From positions 1,550,001 through 1,614,000 of the forward strand of contig JABELC010000005.1 in the NCBI GenBank assembly GCA_028455995.1: a DNA stretch of 64,000 nucleotides, read 5' to 3'. A model generated the notes under the pieces. That model worked only from the letters and a program-made list of their open reading frames with translations. It did not search any database and was not told the DNA's origin. Position 1 is the stretch's first letter. Every line of letters starts with the position of its first letter. Below, one piece after another: positions 44,833 to 55,800 of this stretch. The stretch comes from Scleromitrula shiraiana. Lineage: Eukaryota > Ascomycota > Leotiomycetes > Helotiales > Sclerotiniaceae. A program made the translations under genes and the position numbers.

Positions 44833-44859
44833 GCCAAGTCCTTGATCGTGTTTGCCAAG
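44833..44859. promoter_or_regulatory. Pair of PacC-like GCCAAG sites upstream of palF
   Basis: The plus strand has GCCAAG at 44833-44838 and 44854-44859, 43 to 69 bp upstream of the palF start codon. Both match the PacC consensus GCCARG and have the same orientation. Yeast and Candida Rim101 repress RIM8, so feedback is plausible; binding here is an inference. Confidence 0.4.
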
Positions 44860-45204
44860 TGCTGGGAAGGAATTGACGGCAAGTTGCACACAGGAGTTAT
44901 TGGCAAACAAGACAAATTTCCGGGAACCCTGTGGGGACTTGGTGACTAAAGTAAAAAAGATTGTTGCTGATTGTTATGCTGAAATAGCATAGAGTATTGG
45001 TAAAGTTTCAAACATTTCAAGAGAAATTGAGTAAAATTAGGTTGAATACGTATTATACGTAGCATACGTAGTAATTGGAGATACTATGTACGGGGGAAGG
45101 GAAGTATGCAGTGGAGATACCTAGTAAGAGATCTTGAGGTGTGCACTGATCATCTAAGTTCGAGATTTTGATGGAGATAGGAATGGGATTTGGGGGGATG
45201 GATG

Positions 45205-45330
45205 AAGGATGATGGATAGTGGATAGTGGATGATAGATGATGGACGATGGACGATGGACGATGGATGATGGATGATGTATGAAGGATGATGAATGATGAA
45301 TGATGAATGATGAATGATGGATGATAGATG
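45205..45330. repeat. GATGATG-type degenerate satellite
   Basis: Tandem GATG/GATGGAC/GAATGAT variants, 7-bp unit with frequent single-base changes, about 125 bp in total. Confidence 0.85.
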
Positions 45331-48300
45331 ATGAAAAAGATAGAGAAGGGAGGGGGTAGTATGGCGGTATAATTATTTTCTTTGAGGGGGATGGATGTTT
45401 GGGTTTTGGGGGGGGTGTGGGAGGTGGGTTATTTGGTTTTTTTCCTTTTGGGCGTACGTATTGATGTGGATTATTGTTAAGTGAACAAAACTTAATTAGA
45501 ATAGAATATCTATATATCTATACATCCATATATCTATACATCCATACATCCATCCATCCATCTATCCATCCATCTATCCATCCATTAATCTATTAATATT
45601 TGAAGGTTCTAGGTTGAATTGATGAGTCTATGAGAAACGGTCCCGTTTCATCGGACTACAATAAAAAGTATCTAGATACAATAGTCTTATAGTTTTACCC
45701 TAAGTAGGTCCTATATTTGGTATGCGGTATAAAGAACTATTGGTTTTTTTTGGGGGGGAGGGTCTTTTTGAGGGTTTATGGAGGGAGGGGAGGGGAGGAA
45801 CCATAAGAGCCCTGTAGTATATATATCCTTGTAGTATATCCTTGAACCTTCCTTCCTTTCTTTTCTAGGTTCTTTTCAAATGTTTCTAAAACTGCCGAAG
45901 CTTTTCGCTTTTTGTCTCCTTCTGGAACAGTTGTCTTGGTTTTTTTAGTCTTAGAATGTGATAAAACTACGTATGTACCTACGTATTTCAAATGTGTTAA
46001 TAATTTCCTTAAAATAATGAAGGAAAAGATAGAAGCTTCAGGGTCTAAATAGTATACAAGCTGTGTAAAGGAGCAACAGCTCGATAGAGTATGAGTATGT
46101 ACGGGGTCCGGATAATAGTAGAATGTAGATAGTATTGCTTCGATGGTATGGATATGTATATGTATATGTAAATGTAGATGTAGTTGTATGTATCAGTAGA
46201 GTAAGCACATAGCAGTAGCGATGAATGTACTCGGAGTATATGTTAAGATTGTGAATATCTATCTATCTATCTATCTAATTCTAGTTGGCTCGGGGTTGAG
46301 TGACAACCTTCAAGCAAAGCAGCGCAACGCAATGCAAGACAATGTGGAATACTACTCAGGGAGGGGTTTAATGTTTGACAGGCAAGGAGATATGGATGAC
46401 GAGAGACACCATAACCAGACGTTTTTGCTTAATAACATGGAATTAAATGAATAATGTGCAAGTGCAGTATATATCTACATAATGATGCCCGAGTAGTTTT
46501 CAACAACATTGAACAGCAGATGAAATTAAACAGATGCTGTGAGATGTCGTTGAGATTCAAAGTGTATACCTACTTTGTATATACAGTATATGAGAGCTAT
46601 ATAGTTTATACTAGTACTCAATATAGACATCTAGATTCTAGAGTAAGTAAACCCTACTGAGAATTGGTAATACGTGTATACGAATTACGCAACTGGATGT
46701 TTGGGAAATCCGGAATAGGACTATCAAATCTAAATCTGACTCCATTAGGATTTCCATTTCAATTCGCGCCGAATTCGAATTCACATCCAGCTGGAGCACT
46801 TATTTATCATGGATGGATAGCATGTCAGATCGGAAAATCCATGTTCGTTGCGTGTTGGTTGCAGAAAAAGCTTACATTTATAAAATTGTCCATCCAGGAT
46901 TACCTGTTCGGTAGTGGGACACTGTGGGAGGGATTAACTGACATTATTTTAAGGCTGAAAAGGTGAGTTTAAACCAAGGCTTGAAGTTCTGTAAGAAATA
47001 TTTTCTTCCTCCCCTCTTGAGAGTATTTGATACAAGAAGATTCATGGATCGATCTGCTGGATGTGCCGGTATAATTATCCATGAATTGGATACATAAACT
47101 CCAGGAGTTTAGGGCTGTCTACCTAGGTATGCTGTACGTATAAATGTAATGGTAAGCAAGAAGGATTCAAGCTTAACTTTCGTTCAATCCCTTCCCCGGG
47201 GCCTCCTTCCTTCCATGCATAGATTCGCTTGACACATCCATATATGGATAGGTAAGGTATACTTCGTATACCGATACAGTAATATCATAACCGCCAGTAT
47301 GCACGTATAATATTGTGTGATATCAAGCGATCATTCATACCGATATTTCTTCCTCCGGTTACCCCAGATATTTGAGATAGCCGGCACAAGTGGGATAAAG
47401 TACGAGGAGTAGTACGAATGTATTATCAAAGAACTGTCATATTCCGGCTCGCCTATGTCGAATATCAACTGGTTCCTAACTCCCAAGATTGCATTTCCCT
47501 TAATCCATTCGCTCGTGTTTTTCTTCCGTGGTTGGTGCAGCTGTCTATCGTTGTGCGATGTGATACCTAACTACTATGCATCTATAGTACAATATCGATG
47601 TTCATAAGTAGAAAGATACATCTAGACTTTGGCATTGTACAATATTGTACATTTTCCATCCATAAGAGTCTAGATGCGGGAGACTCTATTATGCACAGGT
47701 AGACATACTCACATAGGTCTAGTAGATATTTTACTTAATCCTTTCTACCATTTCAATTTCCCATCCTCATATCACATCGCATGGAAGTATATAAAAATGT
47801 CGCTGGTAAATGATGATTTGCTACTCTGCATCAAACTCATTACTGACTCATGGATTTGCAGGACCGAACTCACTTCGACATGCAGGTAGATTCTATGTAT
47901 GAAGCCATATGAAGACATATCAATATCCGAGAAATGAAGGGGTCGGGGGTGGTCCCCTCTTCTTTTTTCAATAGCTTAACTTACCGGCCGGACACGAACA
48001 CATCTGGTAAAGAGTTTGAGGTTACATTTTATTGATCAAATGAATGTCTCTACCCAAAACTGATGTTTTCTGTTTGGAATTTATTGGGGTCTGTTTGTCT
48101 CCTGTGGGTCCTCCCGAATTTCGTTTACTACCTAGACCAGGTACTTCATGTACCGTACGTATATGGTATCGTGGCACAGCCTAGAATATCGCACCTCCTG
48201 TAAGTTCCCACCATTGGGCTAGGATGAAAAAAAGCTTGAATTGTTTATTTTTTAGTTCCCTTCTTCTCTTTTCCCACTTATGTGGATTGGAAATTTTTAC

Positions 48301-48609
48301 TTAATTTCTGATTGGAAGATGTTGAACTAGGGTTGTAGAGAGTATTTGTAAATTGTTTCATGACCGTGTCGTGTCGAGTCACCGAGTGTCAGCATTTTTA
48401 ACCGGGCACTCCGGGTCAAATCCAAAGAAAAAAATTAAGTCAGTCAGTCAGTCTTATGTATTCGATGTACAACGGTTAATGATTTGACCATGTGTTCTCA
48501 AATATTACGTTCTATTTTTATCTTTGTGATAGACATTGAGAAAGCTGAAGCTACTGTCAACGGTATCATATACCAGTGACTGACAAGCTAGTCATACAGT
48601 ATTGTATTC

Positions 48610-48643
<34 letters not shown>
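48610..48643. repeat. GT dinucleotide microsatellite
   Basis: Sixteen to seventeen GT units, about 90 bp beyond the MND1 stop codon. Confidence 0.95.
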
Positions 48644-48644
<1 letters not shown>

Positions 48645-48731
48645 AAAAGGCCTGGAGTTTACCCACCACGGGCCACGCAAGCCAAGACTCTAGGGACATT
48701 GATCTTTCCACGCAGTGGTGGACGGGATCCA

Positions 48732-49471
48732 CTAATTTGGAACCACCAGTTCCTTCAACCCTTCTCCAACGATATAATCGTCACCACATGCTGTATGCAT
48801 AATTTCCGCAGCCTGAGCTCGATCCCCAGTCAAGCTGACTAGGAAAGACTCCAAGGATTCGAGATTATCAGTCCATCTCAAAGCGCTCTCCTTAAGCTTT
48901 TTGGTTTCCTTCTCCTTTCGCAATACCTCGGTCGGATCATTATCACTGTAAAGAGCCAATTCCTTATCAAGTGCTTCATTCTCCTTCACCAGCATCTCAA
49001 ATGCCTCCAACAAAGCTCTCCTATCTGTTCCCTCCCTCTCAAGCATCTCATCATCTTCCCTCCTCTTAACCATCTCTTCCTCAATCTGCACCTCCGCATC
49101 CCTAATCGACGCCAGTAATTTCTCCTCCTCCCCCTTCAATTTCTCAATCATATTCTCCTTGCTCTTCTTCGTATCAGACGTAAATGACCAATACCAATTC
49201 CCACTTCCGATCTTCTCAACCCGGATCAGGTTCTCGTCTGTGAGCGCTTGGATGTAGTCTTTTACTTGCATCCCGTTGATGGACCCGATGCTGGGGAGAA
49301 GCTTCTCCAGCTCTTTGATTGAATATACCCCCATTGTGGTGCGAAACCAGTCGAGGATCTTTGCTTGCTTGGCTGCGGGTGGTAGGTTCTTGGGTGCCTA
49401 TATGGGTGGATTAAGATTTATGTAAATATTTCTGGGTTCATCTATCTTGTGGGGTTTGGGGATCTCACCAT
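48732..49471 (-). CDS. MND1: Meiotic nuclear division protein 1 (Mnd1)
   Basis: Partner of Hop2 in the meiotic complex that stimulates Dmc1/Rad51 strand invasion between homologues. Exons are 49471-49469 (the ATG alone) and 49397-48732, giving 222 residues. The N-terminal winged-helix region runs from APKNLPPAAKQAKILDWFRT through GVYSIKELEKLLPSIGSING to NWYWSFTSD. It is followed by a long coiled coil (about 85-175) that pairs with Hop2, and a short helical end. The start codon is directly followed by a GTGAGA donor and a 71-bp intron; without this exon the conserved KQAKILDWF segment would have no ATG before it. The family begins M-(A/S)-x-K, matching the spliced product. Confidence 0.92.
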
Positions 49472-52400
49472 TTTTGAATGGGATTCGTTCTTTCTTTTCT
49501 ATTTTTTTATATAGAAAATAGTGATCTTGATGCTTTGATGAAAGTTTGTTGAATGAATTTGTTAGATCTAGATTTGTAGATGAACAAGGAATGTTGGGTG
49601 GTTTTCGTAGAGTTGTAAAAGTTCACCTTTGAAAATCTACAAACTAAGAAAATAAAAACATAATCAGCCTGCGAAGAAATCTGCCCTTAAATAAACCTAT
49701 AGCAGATTTAACAATGCGATCTCTCTACCTCCCTTTGCTTCTTTTCCTATACTTAAGAGATTTGAAAGTTTTGAAATTTGAAATGTTAAGGCAGTATGTT
49801 ATCTTGGGTTTGCTCTATTTATCTACATACCGGTATATATACTATCAATCTGGATCAATAAGGAGATTTCCACCTAGATCAAGTTCGTTAAATACTGTAT
49901 GTTCAAGATCCTGTCTCTGTTGTACCTTGACAAATGATTACTATGTTCTAATATACAGTTAGATACAACCAACACTCCTCCTCGATCCTTTCTATCAAGG
50001 TATTTTATAGGGTTATCTCTAAAACTTGTATATTTGGGGCGGTCTTCTTTATTCTTCTTAGATATTGATGAAGTAGCTTGCTCCGTTGTAATTTGAATTC
50101 AAAACTCCAACAGGGACTTTGTATCATAACAATGATTCTCCTATTACCTATATAGTAGCTACTTGTAGGCAAATATAATCAACTGTGATTTGACTACTAC
50201 TGCACCTAAACGTCGTCTTCTCCTGCCACTGACGATCTAGTAGAGCTCTGTCATCAGCGAGAATAAATCCTATAACTCTTAATATCTCCCTCGTATATCC
50301 CCAAGTTCCTCACTTCCTCGCCTCTCCCAACTCGCTATCTTTACACAGACTATTCACCCACCCACTTCAAATATCCAGTCTACTCCGATCAGACATCGTC
50401 CCCTCTCTTTCATTCATTCTCCTCTTCTAGATTACCTCTTTACAGAATTGGATTGGAGAATTTACCTAGTTTTCCTCATGGACATTTGTCTACATTGGCG
50501 GTGTTGTGTTAGGATCCGGAGTTTCGTCTCTTGATATTGAGAATCGTCCCTTAATATCGAGAATATCTTTTATACTTTAAGGCGAAAGATGGAAAGAACC
50601 GGCGAGGAAAATGTATTTTTCTTTATATCTGAGTCCTACCCAACGGCTCTTGATCTGATATTGATGATAATTTTGTATTGAACTGAAAGGGTATTCTTTG
50701 ATATGCAGTGGAGTATTCTTCTCCCTGTTTGGATCTCTTCTATTTTCTTCTTCTTCATATTGAACACTCACGTATCAGATGAAGAGGTCATAATTCCATA
50801 CCAATCTACCCACTACGGTTCATCTCCGCGAGTCGAATAGAAAGAATTTATATGTAGATATGAAGCTGACAACAAAATTCAACCTAGACTTGTAGAGCTA
50901 CTTCCTCTTGCATAATTATAATCAAATCTCTTCTATTGGTACGAACGTAGATATTGAGCATTAAACACTTAGATACAATTCATATTGTGTATTCAATTTT
51001 GTCCAAAATCGAGGTATGCTTTATTCAAACGTATTGGTAGCATCATATGAGATGAGAGCCACATCAACACAATTAGTGCAGTAGACTTCTGTTGTAAGAG
51101 AAAGGAATAGGATGAGACGAAGATGACCATTCACGTGAGTTATTCGTACATATATCATTGTCACCAAACATCATATGTCATAAGGCACACGATACCCGAG
51201 ATGAACCAGTAAGTTTCTTAATATAATTATACTAATACATCAAGAGCAAGAACATCACTATAGGAGCCCCCACTCCGCAGCACTGACAATGACACTTCCA
51301 ACACATTTGTTCCTCAGATCATCTATCGTGCTTGCCCTGCTATAGATGTGATCGGATTTTCTCAGTAAACTTTATTCCCTAATAGCTAGACTTCCCACAC
51401 TTGTGTATTTATACTATGTTGCTTTGGCGGGTTGAACTTCTCGCAGCTGTGGCACCTTCTTGCTGATAAGCATCAATATTAACTAGAAAGAACAAGAGCG
51501 GAGGATAAAGATGAGAACTTACAAAAGAATCGGAGTGTACAACTTCAAGTATGCCAAAACCTTGACATCACCACCGTGATATCCACCATCGATATTATCC
51601 GCGGTGTTGCTTACAGCTGGGAATTGTATAAAAGAGGGGTGCTTGCAGTCTTGGTGGTATTCAAGATTGTTAAGGCCGCTTCTCAACATCACCAATCTAT
51701 ACAATAAGGCTCACAGCTAATATGAGCTGGAGAGTGCAGCAACAACTTAAATTTCAAATGAGGATTTAAAGCTTCTCGCCACCACGCTGATAGTTTCAGA
51801 ATAAAGAGATGAAGTCTATAAAAAGAGTGGAGTATAAACTTACTAGCTTTGAAATCTCCGCGGACGCGCGATAAAAAGATGGAAAATGGGTCGAAGCAAT
51901 CTACATTTTGAAGAATAGCTCCATTAGCAAACACAGCAGGAATCCAGACTTAGGTCCAAAAACGTGGTTGAGGCATAAGAAGTTAAGAACCTTGATGATT
52001 GAGACATATTTTTGATTGGTTTTTGCCAACGGATTGGAGGAGGAAATTGCTTAATACAAAATACTTCAGCTGCTAGTCCGATCTGCACCGAGGCAATCTG
52101 TAAACCAATCCTCACAAGGTGATTCGGGATATACCTAGATATTGACAATCTCCAATTCACTATTTTCAATTCAAAGAGCAAACCGTGATAATGTCGGAAA
52201 GCCGAAGGCCGGGAGACCGAACCTTAGGCCCGAAGTCTGAATGACAGAAACTTCCAGACTAATGTCATTCTTGCCTTTACTGCAGGATAATCATCTCGAG
52301 TCCAGCATTGGTTCATTTGAGGGGCATTGAACATTAGAAAGCACGGAGGGTGAATATCGAGTAATGAACAAATTCCAAATGCAAAGATAAAGTTGGAGAA

Positions 52401-52840
52401 GCAAGAGAGAAGAAACTGTAGATTCTCATAATACCAAGAACACCTGACGATAATGTACAGCTAATGGGTTATTGGATACTTGAATGTTGTTGGAGCTTGC
52501 CGTCGCTATCCGAAAGGGGGTTGAACCAGCACCGGAACATCCCATTTGTTTATTTATTCCATTTCAAGACTGAGAAAGAATCACCGCACAAATCGCTAAT
52601 CACACTACGACTACGACCAACTTTTGCCCACAAGGCTGAACTTTCAAACAAGTTTTCGATCTATCTTGGCTATAATCAATTTATTTGATGGATCGTACAA
52701 CTAAGTAGATCTATCATACTACCTAATTGTACAACTTCCGAAATACAATCGAATAGCTTTAACAAGGAAACACCTTCGCAAAACAATTTTTCACAGCACG
52801 CAAGGACTTTATCTACTAAGTACGTCAAAAGGAAGGCGGC
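49472..52840. other. Long gene-poor region between MND1 and the kinase gene
   Basis: About 3.4 kb. The left end is the MND1 promoter and the right end the kinase promoter and leader. On the minus strand, about 51480-52010, there are protein-like segments with good splice donors but in frames that do not join (see findings). No family is recognised. Confidence 0.45.
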
Positions 52841-55800
52841 ATGGCGCCAACGTATGCCACGCATCGAAAATCGAACGGCAATTACAGGCGTAACCGTGTC
52901 TCATGTGTAACTGACAGCTTGCCCGCGCTTACGTTTGATAACGAATCTCCAACGATGTCGTCGTCATTCTTTCATGATTTCTTCGACGAGAACGAGCTAC
53001 CATCGCCATTGGTTTCAGTGTGGTCATCATCTTCTGATGAAGATACTTCAGATGCCGATAGGAGAGAGAAGGAAGACGAAGGCTTACCCAAGCTCCCCAA
53101 AACACACATGACGGCGAAGTTGGCTGCATTCGCAAAGCACGAGCAAGAAGCGGATCCAGAATTTCTTTTTTTGCCAAAAGGGATAAACAACAAAATTAGG
53201 GAAAGAGATCCCCTAGTAGATAAGCTCCGGAGAATTTTCAAACACAAGTCACGAAAGAGACCACAACAGATCAATAGAAATCTTGCACTGACACCTAAGC
53301 TTGGCGTACCAACCAACGGCGAGAAACCGACAGGAGCGCCAACAAGATATGTCCCACCGATAGCTCCGTATCGAGAAGTAACGAAGTTGAAACTGTTGGA
53401 TGACTTTTGCAATCCTCTAGGCGGAGACTTTCAAATATTCAAAGAGACTGCCGAAGAGAGAGAGAAGAGAGTGAAAGAAGTCCAGATCGAAGCAGAGCTA
53501 CGAGCAGCAAGCGATCGACGATTAAAACTCGCTGGAAGACAACAATTCTCTGATCCACTAATTGGAAGAGCTCCGCCATTGTCGAAGCGAGCTCTCGTCG
53601 AGCCGTTGATCAAAAGGCAATCCAGAGAGCGAAGGAGGTCCAAGCCCTTTTCAGAGCCTCCAACACCAACTGTATCTGAATCCACAACAACATCCGCAAC
53701 AACATTAGGAACAACGTCATCCTGGCCAGCTGATGGCGACCGGCCGCACGTATGGAATTACAACTACTTGCATAAAAAGAGTGTTTGCCCTCAGACAAAG
53801 AGTAGTTCCACGGAGGACAATGACTATTCCGGCCTATCTACGATAAAGAGTGAGAGAGGCCTGGAAGATTCTGACATATCGAGCAATTCTCAAGACAACA
53901 AGGGTTCTTACCGTCCCGGTCCTGTATCGAAGCCAACTATGACAGCCGGGTCTTCGGCGATGCCGTTGAAAAAAGGACATAACCGGTCGGATTCAAAGAG
54001 ATCTGGAACTTACTCATTGTTTAGCACAGAAGTTATAGATCCGACTGATACAAACATTTCTGTGCAGGGTTCAGAAGATTTTGCTACTGAGGGAGAGAAG
54101 CTGCGATCAAGAGATGAAGCTGCGAAAGCCCTTTGTGGAGAGCTCCCTCGTAAGGATAGTCCAACAACAATTCGAATTTCTAGAAAATCATCGCTTCAAG
54201 ACGAAAACTTCGAAGACTCTATAGATAACAACACAGATGCATTTCGAGTACACAGTCCAAGAGACGACTTTCCTGATATCATATCGCCAGCTTCAAGTTC
54301 AACTATTAGAAAGAAGCTCGACATGGTGATCAATATAGATATTCCACAAGTATCGGAGATCATTAACACTCCAGATGGAGGACGAATTGAAAGATATGGA
54401 TCATTGAATGTAAGTTTATCTATCGTTGATTAGGTGGTTACATATGAATTCCAATATATGTGGCGATGATGTTATTTGTGAGGTTGTGAAGTTATGAGGT
54501 TTGAATTGAAATTAAAAATATGCTCGGATGATGACTAATAATTGATCTTGTTTAGGTTTACAAGACAGCCCCTGCTCCAGTCAGACATGCAACTTCTCGA
54601 TCACATCCTGTTGTACCACTTCATTCAAAGCATATTAATCAACCAAGTCCTCCTACGCATGCCCAAAAGACTATCATACAACGTTCGGTAAGTCAGAAAA
54701 TTTGTTGATAATGAAGTTCTCATGTTATTATATTCATGTTCATATATACACCACTCATCGCTCAATATGAAACTTGAAGTGAACACTATCCAAGTGCACT
54801 CAAGTGCGAATTTCTTGTGCAAAAAAGTACCTTAAAGAGATTACATACATACCTATGTTATGTAGTAGGTACAGTAAGCGGATGATACTATTCTACCGCT
54901 TACTCGCGTTGGCTCAACTTGGCAGCTATTCACATGCCCCTTAGTTGATATGTACAATATAATATGTACAATAATAATGAACAATTCACTGACTTCATAT
55001 ATTTGATAAATTTTAGGAAGATAATGAGTTCCCTTTTCCTTCGCCTTTAATTGTTTCCGGAAGACAGAGAGTTGAGCAGCATTCAGAATTTGCTAGTTTC
55101 CCTATAGTCAGAAAAGAAACATCTGGATTCGAACCCCATGCAGAGGCCGACAATCTAGGAAATTGCCAAATCGCAGGTAGCATAAATAGCCTGAGAGAGC
55201 AATTCCATAATACCGAGGAGCAGGTACACTCACGGCACTCACCTCCCTTACCTGTAACTGGTCGGTTTACAGCAACCACTGACCAAAACGTCGTGGGTAA
55301 AAGCGATTTTTCACACGTGACAACTTATCACCGATCGTTTCCTCGAAGGGAGCGCAATTTGCCAGTTATCAACTCCGCCGAATCGCTGGTTTCCAAAGAG
55401 GCACAGCCGATATCCTCATTAGATCCTTTTTACCTCGAAGTTTATGCTCGACAAGACCCACAACAATCGAACGATCACATACTTAGCATTCTAAATTCGA
55501 ATTTTAAAAGACCTCCCGTCTCACCCGCCGATTGGGTACCACCAAGTCGTCAGAGGCAGGAGAAGTCCCCAATTCAAACTACGATTTCTCGTGGACAGAA
55601 TTACTCTACTAATATAGAGAAAACTTCGAATCAAACAGTCCAGAGTTCGCGTCCAGCTCTCACTCAAAACATTACTCCGTTTTCAAATACTGAGTCCACG
55701 AGGACTAGAATTGAAAACGTGGAAACAAAAGCTTTTGATAATTCCAACGGCTCTCCAGTATCTAAGAATTTAGATACTTCTGGACGAAGAGATTTTTCAA

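Larger units (their letters stand above)
44791..48731. other. Long gene-poor region between palF and MND1
   Basis: About 3.9 kb without a recognisable gene. Near palF there is an AT repeat (about 44798-44819). It also contains a GATGATG-type satellite (about 45205-45330), CCATCCAT repeats (about 45535-45585), ATCT repeats (46256-46277) and a GT microsatellite (48610-48643). A Lys-rich minus-strand frame at 45776-45991 has no ATG. Other frames are short and unrecognised. Confidence 0.5.

Noticed and set aside
45776..45991. Minus-strand frame with Lys-rich, nuclear-protein-like sequence
   Set aside because: No ATG in the frame and no upstream exon that could supply one; similarity to any family is not recognisable.
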